A DNA stretch of 64,000 bases from Candidatus Poseidoniaceae archaeon. GTDB lineage: Archaea > Thermoplasmatota > Poseidoniia > Poseidoniales > Poseidoniaceae. Below, in pieces: positions 26,528-35,953 of the stretch. The stretch is from assembly GCA_949372645.1 (NCBI GenBank), contig CASIAP010000011.1:95006-159005 (forward strand), given 5' to 3'. How positions within the stretch are numbered: position 1 is the stretch's first letter; each line of letters begins with the position of its first letter. The position numbers and the translations under genes were made by a program. Under the pieces are notes generated by a model, which worked only from the letters and a program-made list of their open reading frames with translations, searched no databases and was not told the DNA's origin.

Positions 26528-27516
26528 TTCCAGATTTTGACCAACAAGGCAAAGTGGATACAAAAGAGTGGGTGCCCGAAGTGGCTGCACCTGCAGTACT
26601 TTTGGAAAATGTATCCAAGAGTTATGGGAGAATATTCGCTTTGTCAAACATTACCTTGGCCTTAAATGGTGGAGTTACAGGGGTCCTCGGCATGAATGGA
26701 GCAGGTAAATCTACCTTGTTCAATTTACTCATGGGTAAACTCAAAGTGAGTCAAGGTTCGATTAAATTATTTGGCACTGACCCTTGGAAAAACCCTGCCC
26801 CTTATGCACGGGTTGGTTTCGTACCAGAGCATGAAAAGATGTATGATTGGATGACTGGTCACGGTTTTGTGTCTACTTTCGCCCGACTCAATGGATTAAC
26901 GCGTGATGAAGCCAACATTGAGGCAGACCGCGTACTGGAGTTTGTCGGATTAACCGATGTAGCATACAAGAAAATCGGACAGTATTCGAAAGGCATGCGA
27001 CAACGAGCAAAAATCGCACATGCATTGGTAAACGATCCTGAATTGATTATTCTCGACGAACCACTCCAGGGTTGTGACCCACTTGCCAGAACGACGATCA
27101 TGAACGTGATACGGGAATTAGGACGTATGGGCAGAACTGTATTGGTCAGCAGCCATATTTTACAAGAAATTGAGCGGATTACAGAACAAATTGTGATTCT
27201 ACACCAAGGGCGATTACTCGCTTTGGGCAACCTTCATTCGATTCGAGAACGCTTAGATAAAATCCCTCATCGCATTTCGATCCGCGCAGAAAACCCCAAA
27301 CAATTAGCAAAGGATGTCATCGATATCGATGAAGTGTTCGGAATCTCGTTCCCCGATGGGGAAAATATCTCGATTCAAACTCATAATCTTGGTGCAATTC
27401 ATTCACAACTTCCACGAATCATCGTCGATAATAACCACAAAGTGTCAACCATCGACAATCCTGATGATGACCTCACATCGATCTTGGGCTACCTTACTTC
27501 CGGGGGGAGTATGTGA
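26524..27516 (+). CDS. ABC-2 type transporter ATP-binding protein (exporter 2)
   Basis: Second ATPase, 330 residues. Walker A GMNGAGKST, signature YSKGMRQRAKIA, Walker B LIILDEPLQGCDP and H-loop SSHILQE. In LQGCDP a Cys replaces the Leu usual in the D-loop region (SGLDP). It is flanked by two permeases and is presumably paired with the one that follows. Confidence 0.85.
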   Translation: MIPDFDQQGKVDTKEWVPEVAAPAVLLENVSKSYGRIFALSNITLALNGGVTGVLGMNGAGKSTLFNLLMGKLKVSQGSIKLFGTDPWKNPAPYARVGFVPEHEKMYDWMTGHGFVSTFARLNGLTRDEANIEADRVLEFVGLTDVAYKKIGQYSKGMRQRAKIAHALVNDPELIILDEPLQGCDPLARTTIMNVIRELGRMGRTVLVSSHILQEIERITEQIVILHQGRLLALGNLHSIRERLDKIPHRISIRAENPKQLAKDVIDIDEVFGISFPDGENISIQTHNLGAIHSQLPRIIVDNNHKVSTIDNPDDDLTSILGYLTSGGSM

Positions 27517-28844
27517 TGGAGACAAAGCCAGATTCCATCTATCGAGCTTTTGACCGAAAGGCTTCAGCTATTATCGAATTCACCCTACGGCAATATCGAA
27601 CAAAAACCTCCACATGGGTTGTTCTTGGCGTTGGTTTCGTAGCATTATCCCTGATCTTTTTGATCTATATCGATGTGATGGGTTCTGAATTTGAATCGAT
27701 TGATAACGATGGCGATTCGACTGATTATGATAATGATGGATACCCAAGAGGTCAAGAACTACGTTTAGGAACTGACCCTTGGGATAGCGAATCACACCCG
27801 GGATTATTTGATCCTCCTATCGAACCAGACCCGGTTTCGATGTACATTAACGAAGATGGATTCGATTGGGATATTACGACTCAACTTGGTATGCAAACAA
27901 CGGGTATGGATGATGATGGGGATTGTTTAGATTCAAATAAAACAGATTCTCAAAAGGACTCGAATAACAATGGAATTCCATGTGATATTATTATCGAATA
28001 CTTTGAATCTGATGGCAAGATTTATTCCAATATTTATGCAGACTCAGGTGTTGACGAAGATCCGGATGAAGACGCCTATTCACGTGAAGCAATTCACTTG
28101 GCATTTGTCCTCTCAATTGGAAAACTAGGCTTTGTTCTCTTGCTGGGCATTTTCTTGCCTCTGTTCTTGGCAACAGGACTCATTCGTGATGAAATGACTT
28201 CAGGAACAATGCATTTTATGCTCGCCAAACCAATTGCTCGAACAGAAGTATTCCTTTATCGTACTTTGGGGTATCTCGGTATCGTTTGGCCATACGTCAT
28301 TGTTCTTGGAATCCTTGGTGCACTTATTTCAGGATTTGTTGGACCAAGTGATTCTTTCTTTAGATTTGCAGATCTAGGCGTATGGTTGGCAATAATTTTT
28401 GCCACGATGATGGCTACACTCGTCTATGGAATGCTATTCAATGCCCTCGGAGTCATGTGGAAATACGGAATTATTCTGGCCATACCCTTTGCTGCTTGGG
28501 AACTGGGAATGGCTTTGCTTTCAATGGGAGCCCCCGATGCATTTTTGCTGAGGTTCTCAGTAATTGGATGGGCGCTTATGATTGTTGACTCAGCTGCAAT
28601 GTTAGTCTGGCCAAACCTCGATTTGTTTATCCTCATGGGGAACTGGGGTGGCGGAGGGGTTGGAAGTTGGAACTTTGACTCATCCCTCGACGGTGCTGGC
28701 CCACTCGGTTTCTTCTCATCGAAGCCTGGACTCGGCCTTTCAGCATTCTCAGGAACGATTGTAGCAACGCTCGTCTTGTTATTCCAAGCCATTACATTTT
28801 GGTTTGTTGGCGGGGCTATATTCAAGGGCAAGGAGATTCAATAA
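27516..28844 (+). CDS. ABC-2 type permease with calcium-loop-like repeats in external loop (exporter 2)
   Basis: Membrane subunit of about 442 residues. After the first span (about 28-50) comes a roughly 150-residue non-membrane loop with Asp/Asn-rich repeats: DNDGDSTDYDNDGYPRG, LGTDPWDSE, then DDDGDCLDSNKTDSQ and DSNNNGIPCD. These resemble thrombospondin type 3 or EF-hand calcium loops. Further spans follow after about residue 200, with the ABC-2 coupling segment RDEMTSGTMHFMLAKPIARTE. ATG 27516 overlaps the upstream stop (TGATG). The loop is probably outside the cell; calcium binding is inferred from the motifs. Confidence 0.78.
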   Translation: METKPDSIYRAFDRKASAIIEFTLRQYRTKTSTWVVLGVGFVALSLIFLIYIDVMGSEFESIDNDGDSTDYDNDGYPRGQELRLGTDPWDSESHPGLFDPPIEPDPVSMYINEDGFDWDITTQLGMQTTGMDDDGDCLDSNKTDSQKDSNNNGIPCDIIIEYFESDGKIYSNIYADSGVDEDPDEDAYSREAIHLAFVLSIGKLGFVLLLGIFLPLFLATGLIRDEMTSGTMHFMLAKPIARTEVFLYRTLGYLGIVWPYVIVLGILGALISGFVGPSDSFFRFADLGVWLAIIFATMMATLVYGMLFNALGVMWKYGIILAIPFAAWELGMALLSMGAPDAFLLRFSVIGWALMIVDSAAMLVWPNLDLFILMGNWGGGGVGSWNFDSSLDGAGPLGFFSSKPGLGLSAFSGTIVATLVLLFQAITFWFVGGAIFKGKEIQ

Positions 28845-30046
28845 TGCCAGATATGTCTGCATTTGCAGGAGACCTTTCCAAACTCTGGACCCTTCAAGAG
28901 CGACCTCCGCTCAACCATCTCACCTGGGACTGGTGGTGGTGGCTGGTTATGCTTGATGACCCAGAAGGACGACCGAGTGGCCGTCAATTGATGGTGCTCT
29001 GGTCGACCAAGGACAATGCTTTGGTCGAGGTGAATGGAGTGCCATGGAGACCTGCTGGACGGCCAGGTTTTGATGATGAGCAGGCAATGGCTTTGGATGG
29101 AATGGTTTGTGCCTGGTGGTTCGATGGAAAGCAAATGCATGAACCTGTAATTCAACAAATCTGTCGCATAATTTCACTCCCAGACACACATCCGAATTGG
29201 CCTCATAAATCCACTCATACCGGGAAAGGAGGTGGTGCAGTTGTGCCACTCTTAGAAGAGGATCTGTCCATGGGATTGAAAAGTGACTTGAGTTCTTTTT
29301 GGATTCAATTATCGACCGACAAAGAAGCATCGCACCCTATGGTCCCAAAGAAATTCGACCTTCACCTCACCCCTTGGAATTCAGCATTATCCACAGCTCG
29401 TCAAGCCAGTGCGAACTATGCTGCGAATATGGGCTATGATATTCTCAGACTGCACGGAACTCGTGTCCATGGGAAATTGGATGAGCAAGAAGTCACAGGT
29501 ACTGCATATTTTCAGAAAGTTTGTGTCCAAGCACCCTCAGTCCCATGGTATTGGGGCATGCTCCATCTTAACGATGGGTCCTATATCGATTGGTTTCTCC
29601 CTCATGTTTCCTTTACTGTGAGTGCGCGTGATAATCGACCTTGGAAACGTCGAGATTCCGGGCACATCGGACTTTCCCAGGGTGGTTTGTTCCATGATCC
29701 AATTCATAATCGAACCGAACGTTTTACCAAAGTACTTGTGCAAAAAACCGCATCGGATTTGACCGAGGGTGAACATGGTCAAACTCCAGGTGCTCCTTTG
29801 CCTGTTTTTGAAATTAAAATGTGGAATGGCAGAACAACAATTGAACTACGGGTTCAAGCCATAGAGCGAGCGCATTGGACCTTTAACCAACCAACCCGTG
29901 GTGGTTTGAAATCCCACCTCACCTACAATGAATATCCTCTTGAGATGAAGTACCTTCGTATTCGGGATGAATTCGGAATACGCAAAGAATCAAATTATGA
30001 ATGGGCAAGGGGAAATGCTGAACATTCATGGGGACTGTTACATTAA
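28844..30046 (+). CDS. Lipocalin-like (AttH/CrtC-type) protein
   Basis: Soluble protein of about 400 residues without a signal peptide, rich in Trp. The layout (LTWDWWWWLVMLDD early, then VTGTAYFQKVCVQAPSVPWYWGMLHLNDGSYIDW) resembles the AttH / carotenoid 1,2-hydratase (CrtC) double-lipocalin family, in which the substrate binds a beta barrel. That assignment is tentative. ATG 28844 overlaps the stop of the exporter 2 permease (TAATG), so it belongs to the exporter operon and may process or bind the exported lipid-like substrate. Confidence 0.5.
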   Translation: MPDMSAFAGDLSKLWTLQERPPLNHLTWDWWWWLVMLDDPEGRPSGRQLMVLWSTKDNALVEVNGVPWRPAGRPGFDDEQAMALDGMVCAWWFDGKQMHEPVIQQICRIISLPDTHPNWPHKSTHTGKGGGAVVPLLEEDLSMGLKSDLSSFWIQLSTDKEASHPMVPKKFDLHLTPWNSALSTARQASANYAANMGYDILRLHGTRVHGKLDEQEVTGTAYFQKVCVQAPSVPWYWGMLHLNDGSYIDWFLPHVSFTVSARDNRPWKRRDSGHIGLSQGGLFHDPIHNRTERFTKVLVQKTASDLTEGEHGQTPGAPLPVFEIKMWNGRTTIELRVQAIERAHWTFNQPTRGGLKSHLTYNEYPLEMKYLRIRDEFGIRKESNYEWARGNAEHSWGLLH

Positions 30047-30145
30047 CCGTAGTGCTAATGAGCTCATCTTTGTCACTCATTTGGCAGTCTACCGTGCAAG
30101 GTATTATGTGCGAGGAGTGCTAGACAAGTTGGAGGAGAGATTGCT

Positions 30146-31189
30146 ATGAGCGAAGAATCCGATGCCGCAGAAGAACCTAATTCTGAAGTTCAAACAACAA
30201 ATGAAGGGAAGCAAGTCGCTGATCAAGCACGCTTAGCAAAGAAATTTCGCTTGATAAAAGGAGAAGAAGTCTTATTGACAAAGCGTCCAAGCACCTTTGC
30301 CTTCCTTGGTATGTATCTCCTCGGAATACTGGTCTTAGCCATTCACTTTATTTTCGATAATGCCAGTTCACTCGGTTCTGAAGATTCCAGTGGATTTATG
30401 AAAATTGTATTGAAGATTATCGAAGTGAGTGGTGGAGAAGAATGGCCATTTGGCTTTGTCTTTGTCATGCTGTTTATCACCTGGATAAATCGTTTGGTAA
30501 ATGTTTCAACATCGGGACGCTGGGTCACCATTGGACTGCTCATCATTACGTTGACACCAGTTATCATTCAGTTGGATGACATGATCTTCTGGATTACCGA
30601 TCTGTGGATGGATGAACCCATCGGGAACTGGATTGGACTTGACAGCTATAACTACTTGATATTCGGATTGGGCTTTGTAGGCATTTACATGGCAATGACG
30701 TTCTATTACCAGCGAAGTTTCAACTATGCAGTCACATCAGACGCAGTCATTTTTGAACACAGTTTCTTGCTTTCACGTTCACACCGCCGAATTCTGTTCG
30801 ACCGTATTTCTGAAGTGATCGTTGAACGACCACCGGTAGGAACTCTTCTCGGATTTGCTACAGTGACCATCCTAACCGATTCCGGTGTTGGGATTGTCGA
30901 AGAAAACACAGGCCCTGGAATGTCAGGTGCAATTCCAGGAACTACTGAAAGAGAAGGCGACTCAGCAGCAGAAAAAGCAGGCAAAGGCATCCTTCGTTCA
31001 ATGATTGGACTCCTCACCTACCAACGTACTATTCGAACCGTCCGTGCAGATCCTAAGCACTGCATGTATAATATTCGCAATTGGGAGAAGGCTAAAGCAC
31101 TCCTCAACGAAAAGCACAAGGAACACAGTCAATCAAATCTCCTCAGAGACTTGAAAGACACAATCGTTGCTTCTAGCGATGAGGACTGA
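30146..31189 (+). CDS. Membrane protein with bacterial PH domain
   Basis: 347 residues. A charged N-terminus (about 1-45) with KGEEVLLTKRPST precedes four membrane spans (about 50-200), then a PH-like beta domain (YAVTSDAVIFEHSFLLSRSHRRILFDRISEVIVERPP split over about 190-245) of the YdbS/bPH2 type, and a charged C-terminus. Such proteins are poorly characterised membrane-surface proteins. It lies 100 bases after the lipocalin-like gene, with an AGGAGAG site before the ATG. Confidence 0.65.
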   Translation: MSEESDAAEEPNSEVQTTNEGKQVADQARLAKKFRLIKGEEVLLTKRPSTFAFLGMYLLGILVLAIHFIFDNASSLGSEDSSGFMKIVLKIIEVSGGEEWPFGFVFVMLFITWINRLVNVSTSGRWVTIGLLIITLTPVIIQLDDMIFWITDLWMDEPIGNWIGLDSYNYLIFGLGFVGIYMAMTFYYQRSFNYAVTSDAVIFEHSFLLSRSHRRILFDRISEVIVERPPVGTLLGFATVTILTDSGVGIVEENTGPGMSGAIPGTTEREGDSAAEKAGKGILRSMIGLLTYQRTIRTVRADPKHCMYNIRNWEKAKALLNEKHKEHSQSNLLRDLKDTIVASSDED

Positions 31190-31254
31190 TTCCTAATTAG
31201 ACCTGCGAGAGTTTCAAAAACTGAATACTACCGCGTAGATATAGAGGCGAGAAT

Positions 31255-31776
31255 ATGAACAATGAAGAAATACTCCAAGGACCGATTGAAAAACTGCGTA
31301 GTGGCGACCTTGATGGAGCTATTGCTGACCTCGACGAAATGATGGGCATTCACAAAACAAATGCAGAAGTCCACCACATGTTTGCAGAGTTTGCAAACAT
31401 GAAAAACGCCGAAGCACAAGACGATGTCATCCCAGGTGGTAAAATCATGATGGCCTATAAAAAAGCCATGCAAATGGATGAAGAAAACATGGAATACATT
31501 GGTGATTTCGCAACTTTTGCACTTGAATGCCGCCGTATTCCCGTGGCAGTGAAAGAATTTCAACGCTATGCTCGTCGCCTTGAGCTCGAAGACATCCCAG
31601 TCGATGAAATACTGTTTACTGCAAGTCGCAACATCGTCGATGCCATCGAAGTCATGGACCCAAGTAAGCAAAATCCAATGGTTCAGCCTTGGTTGAAGCA
31701 AGCACTCATTTGGTCAGTAGGTGGATTAGGTTATTCCGCTGAAGATGCAATAGAGATGCTCCAGCGAGAAGATTGA
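31255..31776 (+). CDS. TPR-like helical protein
   Basis: 173 residues, all helical, with tetratricopeptide-like character: LRSGDLDGAIADLDEMMGI, AYKKAMQMDEENMEY, then RRIPVAVKEFQRYARRLELE. Family not identified beyond TPR-like. It precedes truA by 9 bases and may share its transcript. Confidence 0.6.
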   Translation: MNNEEILQGPIEKLRSGDLDGAIADLDEMMGIHKTNAEVHHMFAEFANMKNAEAQDDVIPGGKIMMAYKKAMQMDEENMEYIGDFATFALECRRIPVAVKEFQRYARRLELEDIPVDEILFTASRNIVDAIEVMDPSKQNPMVQPWLKQALIWSVGGLGYSAEDAIEMLQRED

Positions 31777-31785
31777 GGTGAATAC

Positions 31786-32697
31786 ATGGCGGACCAAAGC
31801 GTTCGTCTCGCCTTTCGCATCGGCTACCTCGGCGATGCATACCATGGAAGCCAAATTCAACCCGATGTCAAAACGGTTCAGGGTGAGTTGATTCGAGTAT
31901 TCCGTAGTCTCAAATGGTTAGATGACTCGACAACTGAGCACAATTTAGTACTCTCCAGCAGAACAGATGCCGGAGTACATGTTCGTCTCAATGGCGGAGT
32001 AGTCAGAATTGAGAGAGAACTTTGGGATGCATTAACACCTCGGAAAATGATTCGAGCATTAGATGACCGATTACCAAAAGACATCGCTTTCCTTGATGTC
32101 CGTGAAATAGATGAACACTGGAATCCACGTATGGCCAATTACCGGATCTATCGCTACCGACTTGAAGGAATCGAATTTTGGAAAGATCCCGGCGAACCCT
32201 TTCTTAATTGGTTGAAGATGTTTGAAGGAACCTATAATGCGACTAATTTTGCACGTCTTGAAGAAGGGAAAAATCCGATGCGAACAATTCTTTCATGCAC
32301 ACCATGGATTATTGATGGGCGTACGATTGGTTTTGAGATAATTGGAGAGGCTTTTCTTTGGAATCAAGTACGACGAACAGCCATGGCTTTGCATCGAATG
32401 TGTATCGGTGATCTTGAACCTAAAGAAGTCCTCCAAGCGATTCAACACCCAGAAATTGAAGCTGATTTTGGTGTGGCTCCTCCTGACTGGCTCGTCCTTT
32501 GGGGAGTCGATTGGGACGAAGTACCCTTACCGGCAACCATAACGCAAGTGGTGTCACTTACTGCTCCGCCAACGGGCCCCGCTGTTGAACGTACAATGAG
32601 AAAGCGTTGGAGAGAAGGTGCTCGACATGAAATCAAGAATCTCTTGTACCAGGAATGGGCGCAAATTGGTGAATTGCCAATCGTCAAGCACAGGTAA
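31786..32697 (+). CDS. truA: tRNA pseudouridine synthase TruA
   Basis: Makes pseudouridine at tRNA positions 38-40. The N-terminal FRIGYLGDAYHGSQIQP and the catalytic aspartate in SSRTDAGVHVRLNG (about residue 65) are diagnostic, and EAFLWNQVRRTAMAL follows. 303 residues, slightly longer than bacterial TruA. It converges on ribK with a 1-base gap. Confidence 0.92.
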   Translation: MADQSVRLAFRIGYLGDAYHGSQIQPDVKTVQGELIRVFRSLKWLDDSTTEHNLVLSSRTDAGVHVRLNGGVVRIERELWDALTPRKMIRALDDRLPKDIAFLDVREIDEHWNPRMANYRIYRYRLEGIEFWKDPGEPFLNWLKMFEGTYNATNFARLEEGKNPMRTILSCTPWIIDGRTIGFEIIGEAFLWNQVRRTAMALHRMCIGDLEPKEVLQAIQHPEIEADFGVAPPDWLVLWGVDWDEVPLPATITQVVSLTAPPTGPAVERTMRKRWREGARHEIKNLLYQEWAQIGELPIVKHR

Positions 32698-32698
32698 A

Positions 32699-33220
32699 TC
32701 ACTTGACTACAACTTGGATGATGTGATCGTCTTCAAGTGAAAGTTTCTCACGTAAAAAAGCACAAGCGATAACTTCGACCACATCGGTATGTCGCGTCAA
32801 ATCTGGAATTAAAAGGGCGCATTCAACGGTCGAATCACCAGATTCCAAAAGTGCTAAAAATGCAGTTGCACCACCAAAGGAGACTCCATCTCGCAAGAAC
32901 CCACGAACTCGATGAGACTCGTACATCGAAACATCAAGAACTGATGCAGCCGCACGATCTTCATCAGATGCATCAAGAGTATCAATACCGGATTTTTTCC
33001 TTAACGCGATATAATTTACTAAATCTTGGCCTTGAATAGTGAGATTCAATGTCCCCGGCCACGCAGTTCCTCCGAGTAAGTGCTTGAATTGTTCTTGGTA
33101 ATGTGGTTGTGCCATGAAGATATGCGCTCGGCCCAAGCCACTGCTCACAGTACCAGTCAGACGCATACCAACGCCAGATGCAACTCCTTTTTGAGTGCAT
33201 GGTTCCAACAGTGTGTCCAT
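32699..33220 (-). CDS. ribK: CTP-dependent riboflavin kinase (archaeal RibK)
   Basis: Phosphorylates riboflavin to FMN using CTP, an archaeal enzyme unrelated to RibF. MRLTGTVSSGLGRAHIFMA, WPGTLNLTIQGQDL and LIPDLTRHTDVVEVIACAFLREKLSLEDDHIIQV align with the Methanocaldococcus RibK pattern (GxVxSGLGxG; PGTLNL; ExIAPxxLRxxxxLxDGD). The start is uncertain: Met at 33220 is given, but the Met at 33166 begins the conserved domain. No N-terminal HTH as in some archaea. Divergent from the kbl-like gene. Confidence 0.85.
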   Translation of the reverse strand: MDTLLEPCTQKGVASGVGMRLTGTVSSGLGRAHIFMAQPHYQEQFKHLLGGTAWPGTLNLTIQGQDLVNYIALRKKSGIDTLDASDEDRAAASVLDVSMYESHRVRGFLRDGVSFGGATAFLALLESGDSTVECALLIPDLTRHTDVVEVIACAFLREKLSLEDDHIIQVVVK

Positions 33221-33290
33221 CCCAAGCAGCCCGAAAGAACTTGAACGGCGAACCAATGCGATGAGTTGGGGAGAGCATATGCCGGGTGAC

Positions 33291-34460
33291 ATGACATGGA
33301 TGAAAACTCGATTTGAAGAATTATCTGAGAAATCTCTGCTTTGGGAACCTCCGACGCTGGAAAGTCCAAATCAACCGCGTTGTCAAATGAACGGTAAGCC
33401 GACAATCATGCTCTCAGCAAATAATTACCTCAACCTCACGACCCACCCAAAAGTCAAGCAGGCTATGCTCGATGCGACGATGAAATACGGTGTAGGCAGT
33501 GGCAGTGTTCGTGCGATTGCAGGAACCATGGACATACATTTGGAAGCTGAAAGAAAAGTTGCTGAATTCAAGGGTGTGGAAGCATCGCTCATCTATTCTG
33601 CAGGTTATACCGTGAATGTTGGACTCATTCCAACCCTCGTCACTGGACCTCAAGATGTCATCATTAGTGATGCGCTCAATCATGGTTCGATTATTGACGG
33701 TGTTCGTTTGACTAAGGCAAGTCGAGGCGTTTATGCACACAATGACATGGGTGAATTAGAAGCTGTTCTCCAAGCCCATGAAAGTGCTGAACGAAAACTC
33801 ATCATCACCGATGGTGTGTTTTCAATGGATGGAGATATTGCTCCGCTCGATGAAGTGACTAAACTCGCAGAAGAATACGGTGCAATGGTCTACGTTGATG
33901 ATTGTCATGGAGAAGGAGTACTCGGGGAAAAAGGCGCTGGAATTGTGGCACATTTCAATCTCCAAGGCAAAGTAGACTTTGAAACTGGCTCGTTTTCCAA
34001 AGCGTTGGGTGTCCAAGGTGGAATTCTTGCTGGTACTGAAATGACCCGTACGCATGCTTTGAATCATTCTCGTTCATGGCTTCTTTCGGGCTCGCAGCCA
34101 CCTGGTGTTGCAGCAGCTCAAAAAGCAGCCATCGAAGTATTGATGGATGAACCGGAACATCATGCACGACTTTGGGACAACACGGACTACTTTCGCAAGG
34201 AATTGCAATCACTCGGATTCGACACCGGGGATTCGGCAACACCAATCATACCAGTAATGTGTGGAGAGTCAAGCGTGGCCAAGGCCATGACCAAAGCACT
34301 TGGTGATGAAGGCGTCATGGCTGGTGCAATTGTATTCCCAATGGTTGCTCGTGATAAAGCTCGGATTCGGACACAAATGTCGGCAGGTCTTACGCGTGAA
34401 GATTTAGATGAAGTACTTCGTTTGTTCGAAAAAGTCGGACCAACACTTGACTTGATCTGA
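33291..34460 (+). CDS. kbl: 2-amino-3-ketobutyrate CoA ligase / AONS-family PLP enzyme
   Basis: Alpha-oxoamine synthase, probably glycine C-acetyltransferase, acting in threonine breakdown to glycine. Matches Kbl along its length: LSANNYLNLTTHPKV, GSGSVRAIAGT, SDALNHGSIIDGVRL, ITDGVFSMDG, DDCHGEGVLG, PLP lysine in FSKALGVQGG and a C-terminal RIRTQMSAGLTREDLDEV. ATG 33291 gives about 389 residues, close to the 398 of E. coli Kbl; upstream Mets at 33261 and 33279 (the latter after GGGGAGAG) are possible. No threonine dehydrogenase lies adjacent. 8-amino-7-oxononanoate synthase is the main alternative. Confidence 0.85.
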   Translation: MTWMKTRFEELSEKSLLWEPPTLESPNQPRCQMNGKPTIMLSANNYLNLTTHPKVKQAMLDATMKYGVGSGSVRAIAGTMDIHLEAERKVAEFKGVEASLIYSAGYTVNVGLIPTLVTGPQDVIISDALNHGSIIDGVRLTKASRGVYAHNDMGELEAVLQAHESAERKLIITDGVFSMDGDIAPLDEVTKLAEEYGAMVYVDDCHGEGVLGEKGAGIVAHFNLQGKVDFETGSFSKALGVQGGILAGTEMTRTHALNHSRSWLLSGSQPPGVAAAQKAAIEVLMDEPEHHARLWDNTDYFRKELQSLGFDTGDSATPIIPVMCGESSVAKAMTKALGDEGVMAGAIVFPMVARDKARIRTQMSAGLTREDLDEVLRLFEKVGPTLDLI

Positions 34461-34462
34461 AC

Positions 34463-35074
34463 TCATTCATCTTCAAGTGCATTGACGACTGAGAGTAACT
34501 CTTCATCGCCGCCAGCGATTTCTTCAACATCATTCGAATCTTCTTCCGGTGACATCTTGAGGGATTGAAAAGGGTTCACCCCATCTTCTAACTGGCACAG
34601 TAAGCGCCATCGAGGCGCCCAAGAGAGATGAACATACATCGGCCCTGGTAGCAATAACAAGAACATGTAGAGATATGCAGGTAAATCATACATACCAGAG
34701 TGAGAAATCGTCAGTAAACCAAATCCAACAAAAGGCATTGGATAAAGAATCAGGCGTGGTGGAGTCACAGGGAAACGCCTTGAGATTCTCACAATTACCA
34801 AAGACAACATCCCTAACAGGAGGCATGCAACCATAATTAATGCTGAATGAAAGACCCAATTCGTAAACCAACTTTCTGATGCTTGGCCAAATCGGTAAGG
34901 AAGCAGTAAAGCAAGAGAAACTAACAGTCCGTAAAACGCTGAGATATTCGATGGATGTGAGAGCCAAAGTGGCAATTGAGTAAACCGTCGGGAAAGGGAG
35001 GTTCCCAAGAGTGTATCGCGCTCACGGGGGCCCAGAGCATCGAGGTGACCTTGCCATCGCGTTGGAGAACTCAC
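34463..35074 (-). CDS. Hypothetical four-span membrane protein
   Basis: 203 residues, GTG start. About four hydrophobic spans lie between residues 45 and 150, and the acidic cytoplasmic-looking tail ends with EEIAGGDEELLSVVNALEDE. The N-terminus contains LDALGPRERDTLLGTSL. No family recognised. It is the downstream member of a two-gene minus-strand pair. Confidence 0.55.
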   Translation of the reverse strand: MSSPTRWQGHLDALGPRERDTLLGTSLSRRFTQLPLWLSHPSNISAFYGLLVSLALLLPYRFGQASESWFTNWVFHSALIMVACLLLGMLSLVIVRISRRFPVTPPRLILYPMPFVGFGLLTISHSGMYDLPAYLYMFLLLLPGPMYVHLSWAPRWRLLCQLEDGVNPFQSLKMSPEEDSNDVEEIAGGDEELLSVVNALEDE

Positions 35075-35133
35075 GTTCTGCCGTAGAGGTATAGCCTTTC
35101 AATGTAAAGGCTATAATTTTGTAGAAAAGCCTT

Positions 35134-35781
35134 TTATTCCTTACGTAATTTATGAAATATCCCTTCGGGCTCAATCTCAATCGTATCCTGTTCTTCAAGC
35201 CAAGAACGTTCAAGCAAACCCGATTCAAGTTGTTCTCTCTCGCGAGCCGATTCGATAGAATCTTCAGTACCGTTTACTGCATCGCGTAAAGCGATGGCTT
35301 GGTTGATCAGCATAACATAGCGCTTAAGGATTGGATGTGTTTGGTGTAAGGGGCTAAAATGTCCAAGTACTGCATAGGTATCATCATCTCGGATAAGTAA
35401 AGAGCCACCAAGTAATTCATCAACAGTGAGTCTGACTCTTCCTTCACCTACATCGCCCCACTCCCCCTCAGAGAATTGTACCATCACCACTGCAGCTCCA
35501 AGTTCAAGGTCCCCCATAAATGGGTGATTCAAATTCACAGCCAAAGGAACTCGAAGCAATGGTGACTTTTGATAGATGAAAAAAGCACCGATTCCACCAA
35601 GGATGACAGCAAGCAGGCCAAGAAGACTGCTCCCCATCGAAAGGAGGACGAGCAGGAGGCCAACGATGAGTGATTCATAGATGATGAGTATGGCAAGAAA
35701 CCGGTAGATAAATGGCCGTGCAATATCCAACGAAACAAAACGACGCATTTCGACCGACAATTCACCCCGTTCGTCGCCCAT
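35134..35781 (-). CDS. Hypothetical membrane protein with two N-terminal spans
   Basis: 215 residues. Two closely spaced hydrophobic segments (about residues 27-70) are followed by a soluble domain with a short beta-rich region and a helical, acidic C-terminus. No family recognised. Same strand as the membrane protein gene after it; divergent from the DUF835-like gene. Confidence 0.55.
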   Translation of the reverse strand: MGDERGELSVEMRRFVSLDIARPFIYRFLAILIIYESLIVGLLLVLLSMGSSLLGLLAVILGGIGAFFIYQKSPLLRVPLAVNLNHPFMGDLELGAAVVMVQFSEGEWGDVGEGRVRLTVDELLGGSLLIRDDDTYAVLGHFSPLHQTHPILKRYVMLINQAIALRDAVNGTEDSIESAREREQLESGLLERSWLEEQDTIEIEPEGIFHKLRKE

Positions 35782-35953
35782 ATTTGACCATCGACTCGCT
35801 GTCTTTCAACTTCACGGTGTTATGGAAATGTTTCAAGTAAAAATACGGACGGCTCGTCGATGAGATTGGAGAAAGGACCATTCTATGTTCAAACGAGCCG
35901 CACCCTTCAAGAAGTGTCTCGTAAGCATCACCCCGTAGGGGTGAGAAAAGTTG

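Noticed and set aside
29967..30149. 60-codon plus-strand frame between the lipocalin-like and PH-domain genes
   Set aside because: TTG start inside the preceding gene and no domain; probably chance.
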